This document shows positions 16,679-25,019 of a stretch of 64,000 nt of DNA, in pieces (the stretch's first letter is position 1; each line of letters opens with the position of its first letter). A model generated the notes under the pieces. It worked only from the letters and a program-made list of their open reading frames with translations. It was not told where the DNA came from and did not search any database. This DNA comes from JAOUEA01 sp963810915. Its GTDB lineage: Bacteria; Actinomycetota; UBA4738; HRBIN12. Both the position numbers and the translations under genes were made by a program. The DNA lies in contig CAWEPH010000001.1 in assembly GCA_963810915.1 (NCBI GenBank), forward strand, positions 718,860-782,859, in the 5' to 3' direction.

Positions 16679-17457
16679 CGTCGCGACTCCTCCCCCGTCA
16701 GTTCCCGCAGCTTGACGGCCGGATCCCCGGCCCGCATCAGGGTCTCGCCCACAAGGATGGCAGACGCACCCGCCTCCATCGCCGCCGTCACCTGATCACC
16801 ACGAGCGATGCCGCTCTCCAGGACGGCGAGACGATCGGGCGGCACCTCGCGCAGCCGCGCGAGGGCGGCGTCGACATCGACGTCGAGCGTCTCGAGATCG
16901 CGCGCGTTCACCCCGATCGCCTCGGCGCCCGACGCCACGGCCCGCACGAGGTCATCCCCCGCGTGCGTCTCCACGAGGGCGCCCATGCCCAGGTCGGATG
17001 CGGTGGCGAGCAGCGCCGCGAGCTCGGGGTCGCTCAGCACCGACGTGATCAACAGCACCGCGTCGGCGCCGTGCGCTCGCGCCTGGATCACCTGCGACGG
17101 GTGAACCAGGAAGTCCTTGCGCAGCACCGGGATCCCCACGGAGATCCGCACGGCCTCGAGGTCGGTCAGCGAGCCGTGGAAGTGGGTGGGCTCGGTCAGC
17201 ACGGAGATCGCGGCGGCGCCCGCCTCCTCGTACCGGCGCGCCCGATCGGCCGGATCTAGGTCGGCGGCGATCACGCCCGCGCTCGGCGAGGCGCGCTTCA
17301 CCTCCGCGATCACCGCCGGGGTGCGATCGCGGAGCGCGGCGATGAAGTCGCGGGCCGGCGGCCGGGCGAGGGCCCGGGCGAGCAGCGCGCCGTCGTCGAG
17401 CGGGCGGCGCTCGAGTTCGCGGCGGATCTCGGCGACGAGGTCGGTGAGGAAGCCCAT
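16675..17457 (-). CDS. trpC: Indole-3-glycerol phosphate synthase
   Basis: Converts 1-(2-carboxyphenylamino)-deoxyribulose 5-phosphate to indole-3-glycerol phosphate. 260-residue TIM barrel. Family motifs visible: VIAEVKRASPSAGVI (catalytic Lys in EVKR), ISVLTEPTHFHGSL, VLRKDFLVHPSQ, and AIGVNARDLETL. It begins 45 bp after the HisA/PriA-like gene and overlaps trpB by 4 bp. No separate trpF is present in the window. Confidence 0.96.
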   Translation of the reverse strand: MGFLTDLVAEIRRELERRPLDDGALLARALARPPARDFIAALRDRTPAVIAEVKRASPSAGVIAADLDPADRARRYEEAGAAAISVLTEPTHFHGSLTDLEAVRISVGIPVLRKDFLVHPSQVIQARAHGADAVLLITSVLSDPELAALLATASDLGMGALVETHAGDDLVRAVASGAEAIGVNARDLETLDVDVDAALARLREVPPDRLAVLESGIARGDQVTAAMEAGASAILVGETLMRAGDPAVKLRELTGEESRR

Positions 17458-17502
17458 GGGGAGGCCGAGTCTAGCGACCCCGCATGAGGCAGGGCGTCCC
17501 AG

Positions 17503-18228
17503 CTAGGGGTCCGCGCGGGCGAGCGCCTCGGCGAGGTCCAGGCCGCCCTCGAGCGCGGCCCGGCCGACCACCACACCCGCGGCCCCGACGGCGCGCAGGG
17601 CCGCGACATCCTCGAGCGTCGCGATGCCCCCCGCCGCGATCACGGGGCGGCCGAGCGCGACGACCTCCGCCACCGCTTCGACGTCGGGACCGCTCATCGC
17701 ACCCACGCGGCGCACGGCGGTCACGAGCAGGCGCGAGGCGTCGATCTCCCCGAGCCAGTCGAGGGTCTCGCCGACCGGGAGGTCGACCGGCGCGCGGCCG
17801 CGCGCGCGGATGCGCCCGTCTTCGATCTCCACGCCCACCGCCACCCGGTCCCCCAGTTCAGCCACGAGTCGCGCCACCCGCGATGGGTCGACGAGCGCGC
17901 CCGCCCCGAGGACCACGCGGTCGGCGCCGACGTCCAGGAGGTGGTCCACATCCTCCTGCGCCACGACCCCGCCGCTCGCCTCCACCTTGGCGCCGGCGAA
18001 CAGAGCTACCCGTCGGATCGCCATCATCGTCTCGACGTTCAGGGCGGTGCCGGTGAAGGCGAGGTCCATGTCCACGAGGTGGAGCCAACGGGCGCCCGCA
18101 TGCAGGAAGGACTCCGCAGCCGTCACCGGGTCGCCACCGAACGCGTCCACGGGAACCGGCCCCTCGGGCGTGAACCGGGCGAGCCGCCCGCCGGCCACGT
18201 CGATCGCGGGGATCACCTCGAACGTCAC
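17503..18228 (-). CDS. Divergent HisA/PriA-family TIM-barrel protein heading the trp operon
   Basis: 241 residues, related along its whole length to HisA and to PriA, the actinobacterial enzyme that serves both histidine (HisA) and tryptophan (TrpF) synthesis. It keeps IPAIDV with the first catalytic Asp (Asp10), the HLVD strand and the C-terminal AAGGIATLEDVAAL and GVVVGRAL. Other sites differ. The usual VGGGVR is EASGGVV. The LDVR Asp is Glu134. The TDxxxDGTxxGPN segment reads TAVRRVGAMSGPD, so the second catalytic Asp (Asp175 in mycobacterial PriA) is Val175. It is first in an operon with trpC, trpB and trpA, where a TrpF step is missing. It may be a specialised TrpF, a degenerate HisA, or a regulator. 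Confidence 0.8.
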   Translation of the reverse strand: MTFEVIPAIDVAGGRLARFTPEGPVPVDAFGGDPVTAAESFLHAGARWLHLVDMDLAFTGTALNVETMMAIRRVALFAGAKVEASGGVVAQEDVDHLLDVGADRVVLGAGALVDPSRVARLVAELGDRVAVGVEIEDGRIRARGRAPVDLPVGETLDWLGEIDASRLLVTAVRRVGAMSGPDVEAVAEVVALGRPVIAAGGIATLEDVAALRAVGAAGVVVGRAALEGGLDLAEALARADP

Positions 18229-18252
18229 GGTCGAACCTTACGGGGTCGCGGG

Positions 18253-18258
18253 TAGCAT
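18253..18258 (+). promoter_or_regulatory. -10 element placed for a leaderless mRNA of the LON-domain gene
   Basis: TAGCAT ends seven bases before the GTG start at 18266, so transcription would begin at the start codon itself. No convincing -35 and no ribosome binding site are seen. Leaderless mRNAs are frequent in actinobacteria. Confidence 0.45.
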
Positions 18259-18265
18259 CGCTCGC

Positions 18266-18886
18266 GTGGATCTGCCCGTCTTCGCCTTGCACGCCGTCTG
18301 CTTCCCTGGCCAGCCGGTGGGACTGCGCGTGTTCGAGGAGCGCTACCTGCTGATGATGGAGGACGTCCTCCCGGAGGCGCCGTTCGCGGTGGCCGCGATC
18401 CGGCATGGGCGGGAGGTGGGCGGCCCGGCCGAACCCTGTCGCGTGGGCGTCATCGTCGTGGTGCAGGACTACGACTTCGACGCCGAGGACGGGACCTACG
18501 CGCTGCGCGCCGTCGCGCGAGACCGCGTCGCGCTGGTGCACCCCCTCGCGCACGACCCGTACCCGCGGTGGAAGACCGAGCCTTACCCCGACGAGGGCGG
18601 AGCCGGCACCGACGACGTCGAGAAGGTTGCCGAGGCCCTGACGCGCTACCTGGCAGCTATCGGCGAGGCCGCCACGCCCGTGCTCCCTCACGATCCGGTG
18701 GCGGCGAGCTACGTCCTGGCGGCAGCCGCGCCGGGCCTCGTGCCCGAGCGGCAGGCGCTGCTGGAGGTGCCGGGTGCTGGAGAGCGCCTGCGCCGTCTCG
18801 ACGCGCTCTTCCGCCGCGAGGCCGCGTTGGTGCGGGCGCTCGGCGCCGGGGTCGGCGGCGCCGACCTCGACGTCAGCCCGAACTAG
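18266..18886 (+). CDS. LON substrate-binding (N-terminal) domain protein
   Basis: 206 residues. The start of the chain, LPVFALHAVCFPGQPVGLRVFEERYLLMM, is the hallmark of the Lon N-terminal domain found alone in many bacteria, without the ATPase and protease parts. Known stand-alone members have no firmly established function; substrate or partner binding is inferred from Lon. The gene is divergent from the HisA-like gene (37 bp apart) and its stop is 4 bp from the end of the convergent dnaE. Confidence 0.88.
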   Translation: MDLPVFALHAVCFPGQPVGLRVFEERYLLMMEDVLPEAPFAVAAIRHGREVGGPAEPCRVGVIVVVQDYDFDAEDGTYALRAVARDRVALVHPLAHDPYPRWKTEPYPDEGGAGTDDVEKVAEALTRYLAAIGEAATPVLPHDPVAASYVLAAAAPGLVPERQALLEVPGAGERLRRLDALFRREAALVRALGAGVGGADLDVSPN

Positions 18887-18890
18887 TCCG

Positions 18891-21800
18891 CTACGGACTA
18901 GAAACGGCGGCGGCGCGCTCGACGCTGGCCGCGCCGGGCCCCAGGAGCATCCGCAGCTCGCCCAGCAGGTTGCCCTCGGCATCCACGCGGTACGCCCCGA
19001 CCTCGAGCGGGGTCACCCCGGTGGACGCAACGAAGCGCACCCGCACCGGCGCGGGGCCTTGGTGCGCCTCGAACAGCTCCTTGAGCTTCGCGAGCACCAC
19101 GGGTGTGCAGGCGGCGGCCGAGAGATCCACGACGAGCGCGCCGGGCTCGAACGACCCCCGCCCGGCGGCGCCGAGGTCGGGATCGCGGATCTCGTTCGCA
19201 CGGATCTGGAGCTCCCGCCCTCGCAGGTCGATGCGGCCTGTCGCGAGCACGATGCGATCCGTCTCGATCAAGCCCGGCACCGCCTCGTAGACGGACGGGA
19301 ACGCCACCACCTCGACGCCGCCCGCGAGGCCCTCGAGGCGGAACTGGGCGTAAGGCTCCCCGCGTTTCGTGTACTTGCGCGCCACCGCGCCGATGATCCC
19401 GCCGATCGTGACGAGGTCACCGTCGCCGAGATCCTCCAGGTCGGCGATCTCGTGCGTGGTCTGCGCCCCCAACGCGCCTCGCACCTCGAGCAACGGGTGG
19501 TCGGTGACGAACTGGCCGAGCATCTCCTTCTCGTAGCGCAGCAGCTCGCGCTTGGAGAACTCCTCACCTTGGAGCACGGACTCGTCGATCCTGGCCGCGT
19601 CGCCCTCGTCCGCCCCGCCGAAGAGAGAGAACTGGCCCGCGGCCTCGGCCTTGCGCTCGGCGAGGATAGGCGCGGAGACCTTGTCCTGCTGTTCGAGCAG
19701 CGCGCGACGCGCGTAGCCGAGCGAGTCGAAGGCGCCCGCCTGGATCAGCGATTCCAGCACCCGCTTCGTGAGCACACCCGGCTCGGCCTTGCGGCAGAAG
19801 TCGCTGTAGGAGGTGAAGGCCCCCTTGGCGCGGCGGGCCTCGATGATCTGCTGCACGGCACCCTCCCCCACGTTGCGGACCGCGGCGAGGCCGTAACGGA
19901 TGGCGGGCTCCTCGCCCGGCGCGGGAGCGAAGTCCAGCTCGGACTCGTTCACGTCCGGCGGCAGGACCTCGATGTTCATGCCGCGACAGGCGTAGAGGTA
20001 GAAGGGCTTCGCGTCCTTGTCGTCCTTCACGGAGGTGAGGACCGCCGACATGTACTCGACGGGATGGTGCGCCATGAGGTAGGCGGTCTGGTAGGCCACC
20101 AGCCCGTAGGCGCACGCGTGCGACGCGTTGAACCCGTAGTCCGCGAACGGCACGATCATCTCGAACAGGTCCGCCGCCAGTCGCTGCTCGTAGCCCTTGG
20201 CCACCGCCCCCGCGATGAACTTCTCCTTGAAGGGCATCAGGACCTCGAGCTTCTTCTTGCCCATGGCCTTGCGGAGCGTGTCGGCCTCGCCCATCGAGAA
20301 GCCTGCCAGGACCACGGCGACCTGCATCACCTGCTCCTGGTAGATCATCACCCCGTAGGTGTCCTTCAGGATCGGTTCGAGGTCCTCGTGGGGATAGGTG
20401 ACCTTGCGCCGGCCGTGCTTGCGCTCCGCGTACTCCGTGTGGAGGCCGCTGTTCAGTGGGCCGGGGCGGTACAGCGCCACCAGGGCCATCAGGTCCTCGA
20501 AGCGGTCGGGCGCCAGGAGCTTGATCAAGCTGCGCATGCCCGCCGACTCCATCTGGAAGACCCCCGTGGTCTCCGCGCGCTGCAGCATCGCGTAGGTGGC
20601 GGCGTCGTCGAGCCCGATGTGGTCGATGTCGAGCTCGATGCCGCGCGTGCGCAGGTGGCGCAGGGCGTCCTCGATCACGGAGAGGTTCCGCAGACCGAGG
20701 AAATCCATCTTCAGCAGGCCGAGCGCCTCGACACCGTTCATGTCGAACTGCGTGACCACGCGCTTGGAGTCGTCGCGTGAGTCCTTGGAGAGCTTGAGCG
20801 GCAGGTAGTTCACGAGGGGCGCGTCCCCGATCACGACGCCAGCGGCGTGGACCGAATCCTCGCGGCGCAGGCCCTCGAGCGCACGCGCCGTCTCGACGAT
20901 CTCCTTGGCCTCCGGCTCCTTCTCGTAGGCCGCCGCGAGATCCGGCGAGAGCTTGAGCGCGTCCTCGATCGGGTAGTCGCGGCCCATGACGGCGGGGGGG
21001 TACATCTTGCAGAGGCGATCGCCGACCACGGGCGGGAACCCAAGGACGCGGGCGGCGTCGCGGATGCCCTGCTTCCCCTTGATCGTCTGGAAGGTGACGA
21101 TCTGCGCCACGTGATCCGCCCCGTACTTCTCCGTGGCGTAACGGATCACCTCGTCGCGCCGACGCTCGTCGAAGTCCATGTCGATGTCGGGCATCTGGAT
21201 CCGCTCGGGGTTCAGGAATCGTTCGAACAGGAGCCCGTAGCGCAGCGGGTCGAGGTCGGTGATGTGCAGGCAGTAGGAGACCACCGACCCGGCGGCCGAG
21301 CCGCGGCCGGGCCCGACGCGGATGCCCTGCTCCCGGGCGTAGCGGATCAGGTCCCAGACGATCAAGAAGTACCCGCCGAAGCCCATCGACGTGATCACGC
21401 CGAGCTCGTGGTCGATGCGATCGCGCACCTCGTCCGAGAGCGAGCCGTAGCGCTCGCGCGCGCCCTCGTCGACCAGCTGGCGCAGGTAGGCGTCGCGGTC
21501 GAGTCCTCCGGGCGTCTCGAACCGCGGGAGGTGGTAGCGCTCCTCGGCGGGCGCCCGGTCCCCGTAGACGAGGTCCAGCTCGGCGCGTTCGGCGATCCGC
21601 AGCGTCTGGTCGCACGCGTCCGGACGCTCGGCGAAGAGCGCGCGCATCTCCTCCGCGCTCTTCAGGTAGAACTCCTCCGAGTCGAACTTCAGACGTTTGA
21701 GGTCCGACTGGAGCTTCTTCTGCTGGATGCAGAGCAGCACGTCGTGTGGTTTCGCGTCCTCGCGCAGCGTGTAGTGCAGGTCGTTCGTGGCCACGACGGG

Positions 21801-22442
21801 GATCCCCAGCTCGTCCCCGAGCGCGAACTGCGTGCGCAGGATGGTGTGCTGGTCGGGGAGGCCGTGGTCCTGCACCTCGATGAAGTAGTGCTCGGGCCCG
21901 AAGATGTCGCGGTACTCGGAGGCGACGGCGCGCGCGCGATCCACCTGCCCCGCCAGCAGGGCCACCCCGATCTCGGAGGACAGGCAGCCGGAGAGGCAGA
22001 TCACGCCCTCCGCGTACTCCGCCATCAGCTGCTTGTCCATCCGCGGCCGGTGGTAGAAGCCCTCCAGGTGGGCGTAGGAGACGAGCTTCAGCAGGTTGCG
22101 GTACCCGGTCTCGTTCTCGGCGAGCAGGGTGAGGTGGTAGTACTTCTCCTCGCTCTCGCCGGGGTTGCGGTCGAAGCGGGAGCCCGGGGCGACGTACGCC
22201 TCCACGCCGAGGATGGGCTTCACGCCCGCGGCCCGACCCGCCTCGAAGAACCGGAGCGCGCCGAACATCGAGCCGTGGTCCGTGACGGCGACGGCCGGCA
22301 TCCCCAGCCTCTTCGCCTCGCTGAAGATGGTGGGGGCGCCGGGATTCGTCTTCGGCGCCTCGATACGCGCGGCCCCGTCGAGCAGCGAGTACTCGGAGTG
22401 CACGTGCAGGTGGACGAAGCTCCGGTCGTCTGCGTCGGTCAT
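18891..22442 (-). CDS. dnaE: DNA polymerase III alpha subunit (replicative, DnaE1)
   Basis: Replicative polymerase, 1183 residues as usual for actinobacterial DnaE1. Order of parts: PHP domain (FVHLHVHSEYSLLDG; AVTDHGSMFG), polymerase core with GPGRGSAAGSVVSYCL and the catalytic aspartates in MPDIDMDFDERR (Asp419, Asp421, Asp423), the helix-hairpin-helix region, and a C-terminal OB fold (GDLVTIGGIIGAV) with tail. It is the more complete of two DnaE proteins in the window; the other at 55923 is the shorter DnaE2 type. It follows rluD by 150 bp, and that gap contains two DnaA-box sequences. Confidence 0.97.
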   Translation of the reverse strand: MTDADDRSFVHLHVHSEYSLLDGAARIEAPKTNPGAPTIFSEAKRLGMPAVAVTDHGSMFGALRFFEAGRAAGVKPILGVEAYVAPGSRFDRNPGESEEKYYHLTLLAENETGYRNLLKLVSYAHLEGFYHRPRMDKQLMAEYAEGVICLSGCLSSEIGVALLAGQVDRARAVASEYRDIFGPEHYFIEVQDHGLPDQHTILRTQFALGDELGIPVVATNDLHYTLREDAKPHDVLLCIQQKKLQSDLKRLKFDSEEFYLKSAEEMRALFAERPDACDQTLRIAERAELDLVYGDRAPAEERYHLPRFETPGGLDRDAYLRQLVDEGARERYGSLSDEVRDRIDHELGVITSMGFGGYFLIVWDLIRYAREQGIRVGPGRGSAAGSVVSYCLHITDLDPLRYGLLFERFLNPERIQMPDIDMDFDERRRDEVIRYATEKYGADHVAQIVTFQTIKGKQGIRDAARVLGFPPVVGDRLCKMYPPAVMGRDYPIEDALKLSPDLAAAYEKEPEAKEIVETARALEGLRREDSVHAAGVVIGDAPLVNYLPLKLSKDSRDDSKRVVTQFDMNGVEALGLLKMDFLGLRNLSVIEDALRHLRTRGIELDIDHIGLDDAATYAMLQRAETTGVFQMESAGMRSLIKLLAPDRFEDLMALVALYRPGPLNSGLHTEYAERKHGRRKVTYPHEDLEPILKDTYGVMIYQEQVMQVAVVLAGFSMGEADTLRKAMGKKKLEVLMPFKEKFIAGAVAKGYEQRLAADLFEMIVPFADYGFNASHACAYGLVAYQTAYLMAHHPVEYMSAVLTSVKDDKDAKPFYLYACRGMNIEVLPPDVNESELDFAPAPGEEPAIRYGLAAVRNVGEGAVQQIIEARRAKGAFTSYSDFCRKAEPGVLTKRVLESLIQAGAFDSLGYARRALLEQQDKVSAPILAERKAEAAGQFSLFGGADEGDAARIDESVLQGEEFSKRELLRYEKEMLGQFVTDHPLLEVRGALGAQTTHEIADLEDLGDGDLVTIGGIIGAVARKYTKRGEPYAQFRLEGLAGGVEVVAFPSVYEAVPGLIETDRIVLATGRIDLRGRELQIRANEIRDPDLGAAGRGSFEPGALVVDLSAAACTPVVLAKLKELFEAHQGPAPVRVRFVASTGVTPLEVGAYRVDAEGNLLGELRMLLGPGAASVERAAAVSSP

Positions 22443-22468
22443 CGGTGCTGCTCAGGCCTCCTGCTGAG

Positions 22469-22500
22469 TTATCCACAGCGTCCCGGCCGCATGTGGAGAA
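22469..22500. promoter_or_regulatory. Pair of DnaA boxes upstream of dnaE
   Basis: A perfect DnaA box TTATCCACA is at 22469-22477. A one-mismatch box in the opposite orientation (TGTGGAGAA) is at 22492-22500. They lie 27-58 bp upstream of the dnaE start codon, a position that could let DnaA modulate dnaE transcription. There is no AT-rich unwinding region, so an origin is unlikely. Confidence 0.55.
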
Positions 22501-22593
22501 CTACATCCGTGTGATTCGCGAGGGGGCCCCAAGCTACGCCCGGTCCGGGGGGTCGTCAAGGCTGCAGGTCGGGAGGGTGAGACGCGAGGCCGG

Positions 22594-23493
22594 TCACGAC
22601 CCCGAGGCCGACCGAGCCCGTCCGAGCGCGGCCTCCAGGTCCTGCGGTAACGGCTCCTCCAGCTCGACGCGCTGCCCCGTCAGCGGGTGCGTGAACGCGA
22701 TCCGCCAGGAGTGCAGGAATGGCCGGGTGAGGCCGAGGGCCTTCGCGTCATCGCCGCCGCCCCCGTAGGCCTTGTCCCCGAGGATCGGGTGCCCGATCGC
22801 CTTGAGATGGACGCGGATCTGGTGCGTGCGTCCCGTGCGGGGCGTCGCCTCCAACAGGGTCGCGGCCGCGAAGCGCTCGCGCACCGCGAAACGCGTCGTG
22901 GCCCGGCGTCCCTCGGTGTGATCCACGACGACCCGGTTCGCAGAGCGCCCGAGCGGCGCGTCCACGCTGAAGTCCTCGTGCGCGACCGCTCCACGAGCCA
23001 ACGTCAGGTAGCGGCGCTCCACCTCGTGCCCCTTGAACATCGCCGCGAGCGCCTCGTGCGCTTCGTCGGTCTCGGCCACCACCATCAGGCCGCTCGTGCC
23101 CGCGTCCAGACGGTGGACGATGCCGGGGCGGAGCGGGCCGCCGAGGGTGGACAGCGGCACGCCCATCCCGAGGAGCCGGTTCACGAGGGTTCCGCTCCGC
23201 CTGCCCTCCGTCGGGTGGGTGAGGAGCCCGGCCGGCTTCGCGATCACGAGCAGGTGCGGGTCGCGGAAGCGGATCGGCACGGGCGGGCCCTCGGGTGCGA
23301 GACCGGCATCCGTGGCGAGATCCGCCTCGATGCGTTCGCCGCCGGCGAGGCGGAACGACTTGGGTCGGGCGGCACCGTCCACCCGCACGCGGCCGGCGGT
23401 GATCGCACGCTGGATGTCGGCGCGCGGGAGGCCGCTCAGGCCCGCGAGCACCACGTCGAGGCGGCCGGGAACCCCTTCGAACGACTCAGCCAT
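22594..23493 (-). CDS. rluD: RluA/RluD-family rRNA pseudouridine synthase
   Basis: Isomerises uridines to pseudouridine in structured RNA, most likely 23S rRNA. 299 residues. An N-terminal S4-like RNA-binding segment (LDVVLAGLSGLPRADIQRAI) is followed by the synthase domain with catalytic Asp130 in GIVHRLDAGTSGLMVVA, then RYLTLARG and RTGRTHQIRVHL. Its start overlaps the lspA stop by 8 bp, the conserved lspA-rluD order of many bacteria. Whether it is strictly RluD cannot be decided by sequence alone. Confidence 0.93.
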   Translation of the reverse strand: MAESFEGVPGRLDVVLAGLSGLPRADIQRAITAGRVRVDGAARPKSFRLAGGERIEADLATDAGLAPEGPPVPIRFRDPHLLVIAKPAGLLTHPTEGRRSGTLVNRLLGMGVPLSTLGGPLRPGIVHRLDAGTSGLMVVAETDEAHEALAAMFKGHEVERRYLTLARGAVAHEDFSVDAPLGRSANRVVVDHTEGRRATTRFAVRERFAAATLLEATPRTGRTHQIRVHLKAIGHPILGDKAYGGGGDDAKALGLTRPFLHSWRIAFTHPLTGQRVELEEPLPQDLEAALGRARSASGS

Positions 23494-23986
23494 CGCCGGC
23501 GGAGGACACGTCGGCGCCGAGATGATCGGAGCGCAGCGCCGCCCACCCCAGGAGGAGGGCGCCCACCACGACGGCGCTGTCGGCGAGGTTGAAGACGGGC
23601 CAGACGTGGAAGTCGATGAAGTCGATGACCCGCCCGCGCATCCCGGGCGCGCGCAGGATGCGGTCGGTGAGGTTGCCGAGCGCGCCGCCCAGGACGAGCC
23701 CGAGCGCGACGGAGGTGAGCGCGCTCCGCCGCCGGAACGCGGTGGCCACGATCAGCCCCGACACCGCGATCGTGAACCCCGCGAAGAGCCAGGGCGCGCT
23801 CTGTCCCAGGCTGAACGCCCCGCCCGAGTTCGTCGTGAACTGCAGCGTGAGGACGCCCTTGATCACGACGATCGGGTGGTCTTGGAGCGTGTGCTCGGCC
23901 CAGACCTTGGAGAGGCGGTCGAGCACGTAGGCTCCCGCGGCGGTCGCGAACAGGATGGCCGCGCCGCGACGGCCCGAGGGCTCCAC
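23486..23986 (-). CDS. lspA: Lipoprotein signal peptidase
   Basis: Aspartic peptidase of the membrane that removes signal peptides from prolipoproteins such as the binding proteins in this window. 166 residues from GTG 23986, four hydrophobic spans. Catalytic aspartates are Asp108 in GGALGNLTDRI and Asp136 in VFNLADSAVVVG; the conserved TTNSGGAFSLG is also present. It starts 4 nt after the TraR/DksA-family gene's stop. Confidence 0.95.
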   Translation of the reverse strand: MEPSGRRGAAILFATAAGAYVLDRLSKVWAEHTLQDHPIVVIKGVLTLQFTTNSGGAFSLGQSAPWLFAGFTIAVSGLIVATAFRRRSALTSVALGLVLGGALGNLTDRILRAPGMRGRVIDFIDFHVWPVFNLADSAVVVGALLLGWAALRSDHLGADVSSAGDG

Positions 23987-23990
23987 GGCC

Positions 23991-24374
23991 CTATCGGCGC
24001 GACTGCGCCTGGGCGTCCTTGATGCAGAGGTCGACGTAGGGCAGCGCCTTGATCCGGGCCTTCTCGATGGGCTTGCCGCAGATCTCGCAGACACCGTAGG
24101 TGCCCTCGTCCATGCGCTTGAGTGCTCGCTCGATCTTGTCCAGCAGGTCGCGGACGTTCTGCTCGATGGACAGATCCTTCTCGCGCTCGAAGGTGGCGCT
24201 GCCCGCATCGGCGGACTCGTCGTCCAGGCCCACATCGCCGGAGAGCTCCGACTGCGTGGTCGAGAACGCGTCCTCCTCGATCGTGGACAGCTGGGTCGCG
24301 AGCTCCGTCCGCTCCTCGGTGAGGCGCGCGCGCAGCTCCTCGACCTCCTTCTTCGTGAGCTTGCTCTCAGCCAT
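23991..24374 (-). CDS. TraR/DksA-type zinc-finger protein, one zinc ligand missing
   Basis: 127 residues: a coiled-coil hairpin (KLTKKEVEELRARLTEERTEL ... and a second helix around LDKIERALKRM) followed by the DksA zinc motif. Such proteins enter the secondary channel of RNA polymerase or act in stress responses. The motif reads GVCEICGKPI ... LPYVDLCIKDA. Cys96, Cys99 and Cys117 are present, but the fourth position (120) is Asp instead of Cys. The usual acidic tip of the coiled coil (EEDAFSTTQSE) is present. It sits in an operon with a DUF167 gene upstream and lspA downstream. Confidence 0.85.
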   Translation of the reverse strand: MAESKLTKKEVEELRARLTEERTELATQLSTIEEDAFSTTQSELSGDVGLDDESADAGSATFEREKDLSIEQNVRDLLDKIERALKRMDEGTYGVCEICGKPIEKARIKALPYVDLCIKDAQAQSRR

Positions 24375-24423
24375 GGTCGGCGAAGGGTAGCAGATGGTGC
24401 CCGTCCGAACCCGTAACCGCAGG

Positions 24424-24687
24424 TCAGACGGCACGGAGCCGATCCTCGACCTGGTCGGGATCCAGGCCCTCGACCACGAAGACCTTGGTGCGCGATCGGG
24501 CCCCCGAACGCAGGCGCACCGAGGACTTCGGCACCCCCAGCGCGACGGCGAGGGCGGATGACGCCTCGGCCGTGGCCTTGCCGCCCTCCGGGGCCGAGCG
24601 CACCCGCACCACGACGCCCCCCTCCCCGACCTCGACGGCGCGGCGGCCCGATCGGGGCACGACACGCACGGTGATGGTGGCGGTCAT
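24424..24687 (-). CDS. DUF167 (YggU-like) small protein
   Basis: 87 residues. It matches the DUF167 pattern: VRVVPRSGRRAVE near the start, VVVRVRSAPEGGKATAEASSALA in the middle, and a basic RLRSGARSRTKVF segment. The fold is small alpha/beta and the cellular role is not established. First gene of the minus-strand unit leading to dksA-like, lspA and rluD, and divergent from the ileS leader. Confidence 0.88.
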   Translation of the reverse strand: MTATITVRVVPRSGRRAVEVGEGGVVVRVRSAPEGGKATAEASSALAVALGVPKSSVRLRSGARSRTKVFVVEGLDPDQVEDRLRAV

Positions 24688-24721
24688 GGGTGTAGCATCC
24701 CGCCTCAGAGGCGACGACGGG

Positions 24722-24985
24722 AACACGGTCGCGGGGACCGTGGAGCCAGAGCGAGCCGGGGATGGTGGGAGCCCGGCGCCGAGCACCCCGCGAGCATCCT
24801 CCCCGAGCCCCTGTCCGAACGGGCCCGCACCTTCGCGCGGCCCCGGTAGGCGCAGGCGGGACCCGCCCGTGATCGCGGGAGGCCTTCGATCGGGAGGCCA
24901 TGAGTGGCCGCGGACCGCGAGGCCCGCGGCAAGTGGGGTGGCACCGCGGGGCCTGCGCCTCGTCCCTGCAAGGGACGGGGCGTTT
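24722..24985 (+). promoter_or_regulatory. T-box riboswitch leader of ileS
   Basis: The leader carries the T-box sequence GTGGGGTGGCACCGCGG (24933-24949), held in a stem between GGCCCGCGG (24921-24929) and CCGCGGGGCC. Upstream is a stem I region with an AGAGCGAG motif and the paired GCCGGGG ... AGCCCGGC (about 24743-24777). A candidate isoleucine specifier ATC is at 24796-24798. An 11-bp hairpin with a 3-nt loop (24957-24981), followed by GTTT, fits the terminator position, though the U-run is poor and control could be translational. T-boxes sense uncharged tRNA; with ileS downstream the ligand should be tRNA-Ile. The discriminator-pairing base is C (TGGC) rather than the expected T. Confidence 0.85.
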
Positions 24986-25019
24986 CGCATGTGTGGAGCG
25001 CATGTGTGGAGGAGGAGCG

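Noticed and set aside
22469..22500. Replication origin at the DnaA boxes
   Set aside because: There are only two boxes, no AT-rich unwinding region, and no dnaA, dnaN or gyr genes nearby.
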